A DNA stretch of 64,000 nucleotides, taken from positions 6,727,001-6,791,000 of the forward strand of contig CM063253.1 in assembly GCA_032158295.1 (NCBI GenBank). The letters are read 5' to 3'. Origin of the DNA: Pycnopodia helianthoides (Eukaryota > Echinodermata > Asteroidea > Forcipulatida > Asteriidae). How positions within the stretch are numbered: position 1 is the first letter of the stretch; each line of letters starts with the position of its first letter. Shown piece after piece: positions 49,201-61,200 of the stretch. Below the pieces are notes generated by a model that saw only the letters and a list, made by a program, of their open reading frames with translations, ran no database searches and was not told the DNA's origin. Position numbers and translations under genes: made by a program.

Positions 49201-52200
49201 CTCATGACAGGAAAAAGGTTGGTTCTGCTGTTGTTAAGAAGTAACTATTATACAAATATTGACTGCTTTGAGTGCTATGGTTAAAACTAGACTCCCGAGG
49301 TGATCCCCGGAGCATTCTATTTTCCCGTTCTATTTTCGAAGATCACCGAGGGAGTCGTAGTTTTAACCATAGCACGAGTAAAAGCAGTCAATATCTGTTT
49401 TATAACACCCCAAACATTTCTAAATATTGTACTCTATATGGGTTTAGTTCATTTGTTGCATGCCATGTGATAGTACAACGTTTGCCATGTGGTAGTACCG
49501 CGCGATTTCTAGTAAAACTAAGACATATCATGTGACGCACTCTAAACCAATCAAAAGGCAGAATATTTCTAAGGGGTGTTATAAAAACAAATAGTAAACT
49601 TGAGGGGTACAACCCTGTATTAGATCTCTTTTGTGTGGGAGTGTTGGCTCTGAAAAGAGCCGGTGTGGTCCCGACGTTTCAAACAGTGTACCCTGCTCGT
49701 CTTCAGGGTTGTACCCGCAAGTTTACTATTTACTTGTAGTTTCTTATTTCCACACCGTGCAAAGCTTCAAACACCCCTTTTTACTGTTGTTGTTTGTTTG
49801 TTTAGTTTTTTACATAAATATTGAAATGTGCATCATTGTGCACTTTAATTATCTGAGAAAATGTTTGCTCATAAAAAAAATAATTTGGGTAATAAACCAC
49901 AAGGGAAACTGACTGGTTATATTTTAAATTATTTGGGATTGTATGCTCCCCAAAGAGTTGAGAAAGTTTAGGGAATGGTTTAAGTATTCCGATGAACAGG
50001 GATAATAATGTTGTAAAGTGCTTTGATCTAGCTACTAGTGTATGTGCGCTAGAACCCTGCGTTATTATCATTAATTATTATCATTAATTATTAATGCGTT
50101 ATTATCATTAATCTGGGCTTAAGACACATCTCTTTAGGGAAGCATTTTTAACTTAAAGTACTGTTCTATTTTCTTATTGCCCTGCTGTTTACTGCATTGT
50201 TGTGGTTTTTATCGGGTGGTTTTATAACGGCTTGGTTTTTTGTGCATTAATTTTGTGCATTCTCCTTTTATCACTTTTTACTGGTTTTATTTAAATATTG
50301 TTGTTGGATCTTAGGGTAACCTTTTTCAGGATCTTTATATTTTACGCGGTTTTACTGTTGTTATTGATTGCTTTTAAATATTCTATATATTTTTCCTTAA
50401 TTGTTTTAATGATCACACCTTGTGGATCTTTTCTTTGGACCTTTCCTGATTTTACTTTTTGTGGTTTAATGTTTTAGTTTTTCTTGTTGTAAAGCGCCTG
50501 GGAGCATTGTAAAATGGATTTGGCGCTATATAAATGTGTTTTATTATTATTATTATTATTATTAATTAACAAATTACAACTATTTCCCCTAAAGGGTGTG
50601 TACAACATTGGTAAGGTTGAAAATATAAATGTTCACAGATTTGCACATAACTTACATGATATAAAGATGGTCATAGTGGAAAACTTCCCTTGAAATAGTT
50701 TTGCTTGAAATGCTATAGTTTTTAGGAAATGAAAAAAACAATTAGTCTTTATCACGGTGATAAAATTCCGATGTTTGAAAGCAGTGAAAACATAAAAGAG
50801 GATTTTTCACTATTGTCTCGTAACTGCGATGACCGATTGAGCTTAAACTTTCACATGTTTGTTATTTCATGTATATGCTGGGTCACATACAGTGCAGATA
50901 CTGGTCTTTGACAATTACCAATGGTATACATGTGCTTTAAAGTGCAAGCCACATATCAGTTAAACTGTTTGCATATTACTGAGACTGTTATATTTTCAGA
51001 GCTAAACAGACAGTTACTGGAGAGACACAGCTGTTCACTGAAGGATCATTAGGTAGCAATCCATCAGGGTAAGAGGAAACCTACATTTTTCTATTCCTTA
51101 GCTCGGGTTTACATTTTTTGAACCTTGCAACGAGGCACCTCTGGGTCCCAACGGGGTTACAGCATCTTGTCACAGAGGTGTGGCAGGCCCATTTGATAGG
51201 TGAAGAGGGTCTGATCTGCCTCATCTCAATGATTTATGTTTGCTAAACCAGTCTGCTGTCGGCACAAGATCACAAGACCTTCATTCACAAAAGCCCATTG
51301 ACCCATTGAACCTAGAGCGAGGGTCAGACACAACATGCCTTACCACCAAGCGGTGGTAGTGCTCTGTGGCCCAACGTGCCTCAGAGATAGGAGTTTGTGC
51401 ATGAGCTATGGGAATTTTTTTTTTTTTTTCACCACCCCTTCCTGACCAAATTGACGACCCCTGTTGATTGAAACCCCTCCTAAACAGTGTGTATTGGTAC
51501 ACTGCAGGATATCAAGGAGTATCACAGGGTTGGGATCTACCATTTTGAAATGGTTATGTTTTTCTTGATATGTGCCACAGCTCTGTGGTCACGTGCCTCG
51601 TTGCAAGGTTTTAAATATTTTTTTGGATGAGATATCGCCTAACTCACATAGCCAGATGGCCACTTCAAGGTGAGGGCTCAGGACTCGAATTTGGACCAGA
51701 AACTTTTACTGGACCAGAAAAATTTGTTACAAGACCAGAACCAAAATAGAAACGAATTTGTCTACACAGTGTCACAATTAAATTGATTTTATTTGAATAA
51801 GCACTGAGAGAAGATTTATCTCATTTGTCTTAATATGGGTAAAACTTTCATACTCGGCAGAATTGAAAGAAAAGGTGAAGTGTTGTTATTCAAAAACACA
51901 AGACTGTCGGACTTGTCTAGTCATAATTTTATTGGCCGACACTAAAAACACTGTCCAGTGCTAATTTCGAGCCCTGGGGCTAATATTTTTTGTAAATTTC
52001 TACACTTTACTGATTTGACCCCAAATCAACTGTCACCAGGGGCACGTTGTCACCTACTCCTGGGGCTGAAAGGGTTATACAGGGTTATACCCCCTTCACA
52101 GTCCGTAAGGATGTAGGCATAGGTATCACCCACTAGGAGCCTGGCTGGTAGAGCAGAATGTACAACCTTCCCAACTTTTTACGAAGCAATTGTGGTTAAG

Positions 52201-55200
52201 TGCCTTGCTCAAGGGCACAAGTGTCATGACCGGGAATCGAACCCACACTCTGCTGCTGACAACACCAGAGCTTGGGTACGGTGAACTAGACCACTCGGCC
52301 ACGACCTGCCACATTCAGGCATGAGATTTCTCAGGAGTTTTCCTGACTTCAGGAACTTCCCAACATCTCCTTGATTCCAAAGTGTAGTTAATGTAGTCAA
52401 GCAGTCACCAATGGGAGAAAGAAATAGTGTCCACATTGTGTCCAAACCTGTAGTTTTGTATTTCTGGTGATGCACAGTCTGTAAACCTCCTGCATTGTAA
52501 CATCTGAGAGGTTCTGGGTCTAGAACAAAGGGGGAACCTAGGCTATATTTATTATAGAATTCAGAACTAAGTAGCCTCCCCGGTCTGAAATACTCCGCAG
52601 CAGTAGAATAAATAGCAAGACAAGTTTTCAAAGAGCAATATCTACAGGGCATAGTAGATGTATACACATGGTATTACTGCAAACTGAATGTACATTGTCT
52701 TAATTTGTGTTATTTCCAGTGGGAGTCTTTCGACATACAAGGAGCTGTGCTCATTGGCCAGTGATCTCAACCAACCGGATCTCATCTATAAATTCATGCA
52801 TTTAGCCAATCACAACGCAATGTGGAACTCACGAAAGGTAAGACCGAATAAACTTTTGTGAAGAACATTTGAAACAATAGTCAGAGAGTATTTATAAAGG
52901 AATAATATGAGCTTGCAGGACGGCAACGTGGTTGGGTGCCATACCATATATTCATGAATACCCGGGACAGTTCATCCATTCTGATTGGTCAAGAGGAGAT
53001 TACATGGCCATGTTTTAAAAATGGCGATATAAACACACGCTGAGGAGTGTTTAAACATACGCGTGGGGCTCAAGCTTACACATTGCAGGGTCGTGCAGGG
53101 TCGTCGCCCTTTGAGGTACGGAGCCCGAGGACGTGACAGGAATTGTAAATTTACAGAAAAATTTTACAGTTTAACCAAGATTATTACGCTCATTAACAAA
53201 GAGGGTATTTATTTATGGAAATAAAAAGAGTAGCGACTTGGTCTTGAACGACCGTTTAAAACCTTGCAGGGTCATGGCCTTACGACGAAGGAACTCACCT
53301 TGCGGCTTGGTCCTTTGACAACGACGACTGTTCCCCACTCTTTTATTCCCTTATTGAAAGTAATAGTTTTGAAGAAAAAAAAATAGGATCAAAGTTTGAA
53401 GAAAACATTTTGCGTCTTTGCGTCAAAATTTACGGTCTTTCAGAACCTCCCTCAAAAAGGAGGCAGTATTATTATTTTTATTAATATCTTTCTGGTAATG
53501 AAATCAAGGGACCCGCAAAAGCAACTAGCACTGTGATCCGTAGGCCTGATGGTACCTGTGTGGAGAAGACGATGAAGAAGTGTCAGTTTTAGATGTGGGA
53601 GGAAAACCCAAAGTAGGAAAAACCCACACAATCTGAAAACCCAATCCACATACAAGGCTCCGGTCCGGGATTCAAACCAGGGCCCACAGAGGTGAAAGGC
53701 AGGGAAGGAAACCACTGAGCCAATCTGACTGCATCTTGCTTGGTTCTACAGACAGCATTACCAGAACTTCATGAGCTGTTTATCGGTTCTTTAAGGGAAC
53801 TATTACTGTTGAACAGTAAAACTGTTACGGACAGCAAAATATTTGTTATTTTTGTCTTCTGTTGTTTGAAAACAAAGTTGGTCCTGTTTCATTTTTTGAT
53901 AATAAGGTGCATTTTAAAATCGTCAGTTTTGAATTTTGAGTACAACACACTTCTTCTAAATCCCCACAGTTTATACAAAACAAAATTCCTAAAATATTTA
54001 CAAACAAACATTCAGGCTGGCTCAGTATTTTCTTCCCTGCCTTTCATCTCTGTGGGCCCGGTTCGAATCCCAAACCGGAGCCTTGCATGTGGATTGGGTT
54101 TTCAGTCCCAACCTGATTGTATGGATTTTTTCCTATTTGGGTTTTTTTCTCCGAGCCCAGATTTAAAAACTAACTTTTCTTCATCATCTTCTCAACACAG
54201 TTATCTTCAGGCCTATGGTTCACAGGGCTTTGTACTTATGAGGGTCCCTTGGTTTCATTTTAATACCAGTCAAATACAATAATAGATAGGTTGCAGTATG
54301 ACGTAAATCGGCCATCTTTACGGGCAGTTTAGAACAAACAGTCGTGCGTTTCGTGTGAGAACGGCGTGCAACACGCGCGCATTTCACGAAACTCATTGCA
54401 GGATTGGTCAGTGAACAACGCGGCTGCGTTAATAAGTTGAGCGTTTGACGCACATGCAAGCCAAAATGCAATTTGCCCGTAAAGATGGCGTCTACTGGGA
54501 ACTATCTATAGTAATACCATTTGGTTTACAAATCAGTAACTAGTCAAATATTACCAATGTGGATTTCTTCTTTCATTTGTTCCCGCAGGGTGCTGCGTTT
54601 GGTTTCAGCTCGATCGCCGCTCATGCAGGGGACCAGTTGGCTCCCTATTTACCTAAGCTGGTACCCAGGCTCTATAGGTACCAGTACGATCCGAGCGGGC
54701 CCGTTCGTCAAGCCATGTCCAGCATCTGGAGTGCCCTAGTCAAAGACAATAAGAACGTGGTAAGATAACCTTTAACCTTTCGCAATATGCAGCAATATTT
54801 GATTGGACGCCATAATCGCAAGTTTTGCCGACCAGTGAGTGACAAAGTTTGATCGACCCACCGGACTTTCTTCACGACCCACTAGCGGGTCTCAACCCAT
54901 AGCTACACTGGTCGTCTTTACATTACCAGGGCTCAATTTCACAAAGAGCAACAATTGCTAAGCAAAGTGTGATGTCACAATGCAAATCACTGTGGTAATA
55001 TTGACAAATAATCTTAAGATGAATCTTAAGTGCTTTGGGAAATTGAGACATGTGGGCTGGTTTCACAAAGAGTTAAGATTGATCTTAAGCTCGATTTCAC
55101 AGAGCACTAGGATTCATGTTAAGATGAGTAGTTAATACTGGCATGATAATTTTTTATTGTGACATTACACATTGCCTAGCACTTAAGATTGACCCACAGT

Positions 55201-58200
55201 TGAGATCGATCTTCGCTTTTTGTGAAATCGAACCCCATGTATCACAACGATCGGAACAGCGTGGTGTTCGTCCTCGATAAAAAACACTTAACGTCTAGTT
55301 TTACTTTTGTTTTTCTTGACGTCACTCTCTCAGGTTGACACCTATCTGAAGGAGATTGTAGTGGATCTGTTGCATCATCTTACCCACCATGCCTGGAGGA
55401 ATAGAGAATCAAGGTACGATGACAACAGCCCTTGTATTGATCCCCCGATGTGTGTAAAGCACTGTATACTCAGTCATGTGAGAGAAAAAATGTCCACAGG
55501 CATATTACTCGGGTGGTAATCGTGGTAAGACTTCTGCTCTAGAATGGCAAAGGTTGTGGGTTTGAATCCCACCAGAGTAATATGCCTGTGGATTGTGTTT
55601 TCACAGGGCTCAGGGAAAGCACTGAGTATGCAGTGCTTAACATAGATCAGTGTTTTGACAAGGCAAAACATTTAGACATATTGTAACCTTTCAAAATTTG
55701 TAAGAAGTGGTTTTTGCCTGATGTTAGGACCCATGTTAGAGCAGTGCCATTGTTTGCATTTATGAACAATATATTGATTGATCAACAATTTGTCCATAAT
55801 TTGCTTATTACATTTGGTAATTTGTTTACATTGATGAAAATATATTGACTGGTTGATTTATTGATCAACAATTTGTCCGCAAGTGCTTTAGAGAAACAGT
55901 AGAATATTTTTCTGATTGCATTTAGCGATTGTTTTTGCATTTATGAATAATATATTGATTGATTGATCAAAAATTTGTCCGTGTGCTTTAGAGAAACAGT
56001 TGGATACTTTGCTGATTTTGTTTGTTGATTTTTTTTTGCATAGATGAATAATATATTGATTGATTGATTGATTGATTGATCATCAATTTGTTCGTAAGTG
56101 CTTTAGAACAACAGTTGGATATTTTGCTGATAACATTTGGCGATTGTTTTGTTGGCAGTTGTTTGGCGTTGAGTGATTTACTACGTGGTAGGAATGTTGA
56201 CTGTATCGTGGAGTTCATGCCAGCATTATGGGAGAGTTGTCTAAAAGTGCTGGATGATATTAAGGTATGCAACCAACTTGTGGACATTTTATCAAGTTTG
56301 ATGTTCACATTTTTCATGAAAACAAAGAAAAGAAACCATGTTTTTTTTCTTTTTGTTAGGGATTGTATGCACTTTTATGAAAGTGCTTAAAGGATTCCAA
56401 ACGACCCAACCAACTGAAGTCAATTTTTCTTTGTTCACCCCAAAATTAAAAGTGGTAGAAATCTTTGTGTTTTTATATTTCATAAATATTTAATCTTATA
56501 TTTTGTGTTTGAAGATTGATGTTATTATTTTATTGGAAGGTAACCGTGACTTTTGATGACCATTTTTTGATGTAGACTTTTTAAAATTTTAATTGATGTT
56601 AAATTTACATCGTGGATCACAAATATTATTTGCTCGAATAAAGGATTCAAACTGCTTCCAGCTATCGGGCAATCTTGGTGGTCTAGTGGTAAGAAATCTG
56701 CTCTAGAATGGTGGTTGTGGGTTCGAATCCCACACGAGTAGTATGTCTGTGCATTATATTTTTGGTTTTGATTAATTTTTTCAGGAATCTGTTCGTAAGT
56801 CGGCAGAGGCAGCCTGTAGATCACTCAGTAAGGTGAGAGCATTTTATTTCATTTCATACTGGTTCACATACTGGTTCACTTTTTGAAAGCTTAGATGTTT
56901 TTATTTCTGAATGAAATAGCAAAAGAGTTTTTCAGGGGTGAAAAAAATACCTCCTGTTGTCTGACCATTCAATATCGTCCGCTGTGGTTTTGAATAATAG
57001 AATATAATATGCCAACCTGCAATTTGATATCATGTGGTGAATGCATCTACACAGTACACAGATAGCACTTTGACTGTTCCGAATGGTTAGTCAACTTGGT
57101 GGCAAATGTTTTGGGAAGTAGGAGGGTCGATGACACAAAGTTTATTTCATTATTTGCACCATGTTTAATAATAATTTCCAAGCACAGTTGGAGTAGCTAC
57201 ATAATGCCTTGATACTTACATGGAATAATTAATTGCAAAAAAATAGTTAGTGACCTGACGTTTCGACCCTAGCAGAGTCTTTCTCGAGCGCTAAATGACA
57301 ACCCAACACACATAAATAGGTATAATAATCAATTATAATGAAGAATGAGTAACAGCGTTCTCCCTTAACAGTGGTCCACTGGCCAAATACCAGTTAAAAC
57401 ACCTGAGGACCAGCTGGAATTCTCCCCAGGTGGTCCAGCTGGCTAGTTCAGTGTTAATAATAATAATAATAATAATAGTGGCTTCTTATATAGCGCTCAT
57501 ATCTGTCACTCAGTGACGCTCAAGGCGCTTCAACAGTCAGTATTTTCCTGCAAGGTATATATGTGGAGCTACTTTTTGAAGTTTGAGACCTATTCCTTTA
57601 CATAGCACCATGTAATGGTTTACACGGTGCTGTGGCGCAATATGCAGCCAATCAAACCAGGAACACTGGGGCGAACCCCTTCTCTTTTCGATAAGTGCAC
57701 TGGGTTCATTTACGTGCATTACACAACACACGAGACCAACGGCTTTACGTCCCATCCGAAGGACGCAGCAATAATGGTTAAGTGTCTTGCCTAAGGACAC
57801 AAGTGTCACGACTGGGACTCGAACCCACACTCTGCTGAACAGAAACTTCAGAGCTTGAGTCCGGTGCTCTTATCCGCTCGGCCAAGACACGCCGTGTTGA
57901 AAAGCATCCCTATTTAATATTAAACATGGACTAGTAAAAAAGCTTGTGGGCTAGTGAAATGGCAAGCTAACTGGTCCTGCTACAATCCCGGCCAAAATGC
58001 TTGGGCCACCCATTCCTATAACGTTACAATAACCATACAATAACCATTCCCTGTCTCACAATAAACATTCTCTCCCCCGTCCCCCGTCCCCCCGCTCAAT
58101 GTTGTCTGGAACGCAAAAGACCGTGCAACAATGTGATTCAACATTGAAAGGGGACAGGGGGCCCAACGAGATATGGCCGGGATTGTCTGAAATTTTGGGG

Positions 58201-61200
58201 CTGACTATGATTGTGCTTTGACAGTAAATGACTATTTCTTGCCGAGTAGAGCGTTTGAACACAAAAGAACACACACAGGCAACATTTTTGTTGTTGAAAT
58301 TTGTGTAATTTTTTTGTTGGGGTGGTATTATGTTGTGAGCATTAATACAAAATAAGTAATAAGAGAATAGAAACAATGGGACTGAAAAATGAAAGAATAG
58401 ATATAAGCAATGAACATTCATTGTTTGTCGAGGAAGGTGATAAAAATAAGAGAAAAAAACACGAGCATTTTGTCTCTCCTGAACTCCATTCAGGTTCAAG
58501 ACATTTGACTTGTTAAGCGTATCTCTTAACCATTACACCATTCATAGACTTACACCATTCATAGACTTGATTTCAAGTCTGAGATCGCGGTTATTCCTCT
58601 GTATCAGGCACGAGAAACGCCCCCACAGATAAGCTATCATGGGCCAATCTAACAATGTGCGCTATTTGGCCCAATAAGGTATTGGCTATCAAGTAGACTA
58701 AAAGCCACGATCGCAGGCTTGAAACCAAGTCTACACGGTTCACCGTAGTAGAGTAAATAAAGAGATTTCATAAATTTCTTTTCTATTTTGGTTTTGAGGG
58801 TTAACCGTTTGATTTTCTGCCAAATAACCGATTGAGGTGGTTCAAAAGAATATGAACAGGTTATGTGTTGTTTGTGGACTGTAATGCCCTTTTCGTGTTG
58901 AACAAAAACTTTTTTCACGTAAGTTACAAGCAAACATGCCATGGTGAATCGTGTGGTGAACCGTCAGACATGCGTGATCTGTCCACACATTTGGCGGGTA
59001 CTGACGGGTCATCTTCTTGGCGAACCCCACTCTCTTCTTCAGATCCAAATCCGTTACAAGTCCCTTTTTACGAGCTTGCCTGTACTTGAATCCAAGTCTA
59101 TTCATGGCGCGCCTCATGGTTCTATCTGAGACATGCATCAGTTCGCATGCAGACTTTAGTCTTGCCGAGGTAAATGGCCCCTCTGTTTTCCCAAGTTTCT
59201 GTACATTTCTCACCAAAAGACGCTCCTGGCGCTTAGAAAGAAGTCTTTTTCGCCCACCTTGACAATAAACATTCTCTCCCCGTCGTCCCCCCCCCCCCAC
59301 AAAAACATCCTTGCTGTTTTGTAACGCCCTACTCAGCAGTAAACGGACATTCAGTGTCTATGGACATTCATAGTCTTTTTAAAGCCTTATTTTGTAATAA
59401 GAAATTAAAAAATCACGCTGAAAGAATTTCAGACAATCCCGGCCAAAATGCTTGGGCCACCCGTTCCTATAACGTTACAATAACCATACAATAACCATTC
59501 CCTGTCTCACAATAAACATTCTCTCCCCCGTCCCCCGTCCCCCCGCTCAATGTTGTCTGGAACGCAAAAGACCGTGCAACAATGTGATTCAACATTGAAA
59601 GGGGACAGGGGGGCCCAACGAGATATGGCCGGGATTGTAGCTAGTCATTGAAATAGTTAAGGGCAAACCCTGAATAATAATGAATAAATAATTGATTGAT
59701 AAACAGGTGTGCATCAAGATGTGCGATCTATCATACGGCAATGTGGGAGAGCAAGCCTTGGCGTTGGTCTTACCATGTTTGCTGGAGCATGGACTCCCGA
59801 GCAGAGTGGAAGAGGTTCGAAACATCAGGTACGTCTGGGCAACGTGTGATCTTTGTAAAAAGAAAACCATTTTGACTTTTAAGTTTCTGTAATGTTTGTG
59901 TGATTCTGTATATGCCCCAATAACTATGGTAAGATGTATTCTTTGTTGTCACTTTTTTTTTTGGTGTTGACCGAATTAATGCGAGTGTCACCCATGTCCT
60001 TAACATTATGCTTTTTTTTCTTCTTTTCTTTTTACGTTAGATTGATATAATTGTACAAACAAATTTGGAGTTTAGTAGATGTTGAATTTAAACTAGACTA
60101 GAGCAGCTCATTCAAAATCAGAATGCCGATTCCAACTGGGGGACAAAATACTGAATGAACTCCCTCCCAAACTCTGACAAGTCACTACATATATCCCATC
60201 TTCAAAACTCATTTTAAAAATGATTTGTGTGTTTAAATTGTCATCTCTGTTCCTCATTGTAGACCCACTTGTCTTTGCTGCATCTCTCCTGCACCAGGAG
60301 TGTCTATTTTAGACAGACATGGTGCATTACAAATAGCCACTGTTGTTTTTACCTTGTACTTGTAGTTTAATTTACCATTATATTCAATTTATTTTATGTT
60401 CAAGGCTCTCCCTTTTAAGTTTCGGCTTCTTGTGTTTAGCCTCCATTGTTGTAAATTCCTGTTATTATTTGTCTTATTCTGTGCTTTTTCTTCTTAAAAA
60501 AGAGGGGGGGAACAAAATTTTAATTTTGAAATAGAGTACAAAATTTGTATAATTCCAGCGTGTAATTGTTTCGTACTCTTTGTTTTTTGCTTTGCTAGCC
60601 TGTATACCTTAGTCCAAATCAGCAAGAAGGCAGGCAAAAGACTAAAACCCCACATGGCAGTACTGGTAACCGCACAGTTGGAGTCGCTCAGCAGTCTGGA
60701 ACACCAGGCTATGAACTACCTGAGCCTACACGCCGGTCAGAACCAAGACAGTCAAGAAAAGGTCAGTACTTCACGACGGGTTTTAGTCTTCAAAAGCCAA
60801 GGATATAATCGGTGTATTTCATTGTCAATGATAAAATGTCGCATCAACAGAGCTGCCAACTCTCTCCTGATTCGGCAGAAAATTCCTGAAAGTAAACCAA
60901 TCTTTCCATGCTCTGGGCCAATTTCATAGAGCTGCTTAAGCACAAAAAGCAGCTAAGCACAACAAAATTATGCTTACCAGAATAAGGTTACCAACCATGT
61001 CACATGTACAATTTGTGACGTATCTGTTTCTGCTTAGCAGACAATTGTTAAGCAATATTTTCTGCTTAAGCAGCTCTATGAAGTTGGGCCCTGATGGACA
61101 AATTTGAAAATCTCCTTGGATTATGGAAACTTGTTTTCCTATTTTGTTGAATGTAATTTCTAAATATATCTCCCTGATTGTTGTACAAAATCTCCCTGAT

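Larger units (their letters stand above)
52838..54588 (+). other. ECM29 intron 26
   Basis: Contains a reverse and a forward SINE-B (53470-53738, 54012-54275) and an inverted-repeat element (54281-54510). The 52900-53450 stretch has nothing recognised. Confidence 0.6.
56833..59706 (+). other. ECM29 intron 30
   Basis: 2.9 kb. Left part: a 112-bp repeat copy (56950-57065). Middle and right: dispersed family 1 (about 57350-59675) split by a reverse SINE and a Tc1-like element. No exon seen. Confidence 0.65.

Noticed and set aside
32871..57893. tRNA-Leu or tRNA-Ser genes at the GCCGAGCGG sites
   Set aside because: Each continues into a shared body and an ATT tail, so they are SINEs; the cloverleafs carry mismatches.
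58056..58499. 147-residue minus-strand frame beside the Tc1-like element
   Set aside because: Covers the 203-bp terminal repeat and AT-rich DNA; no transposase or other domain pattern.
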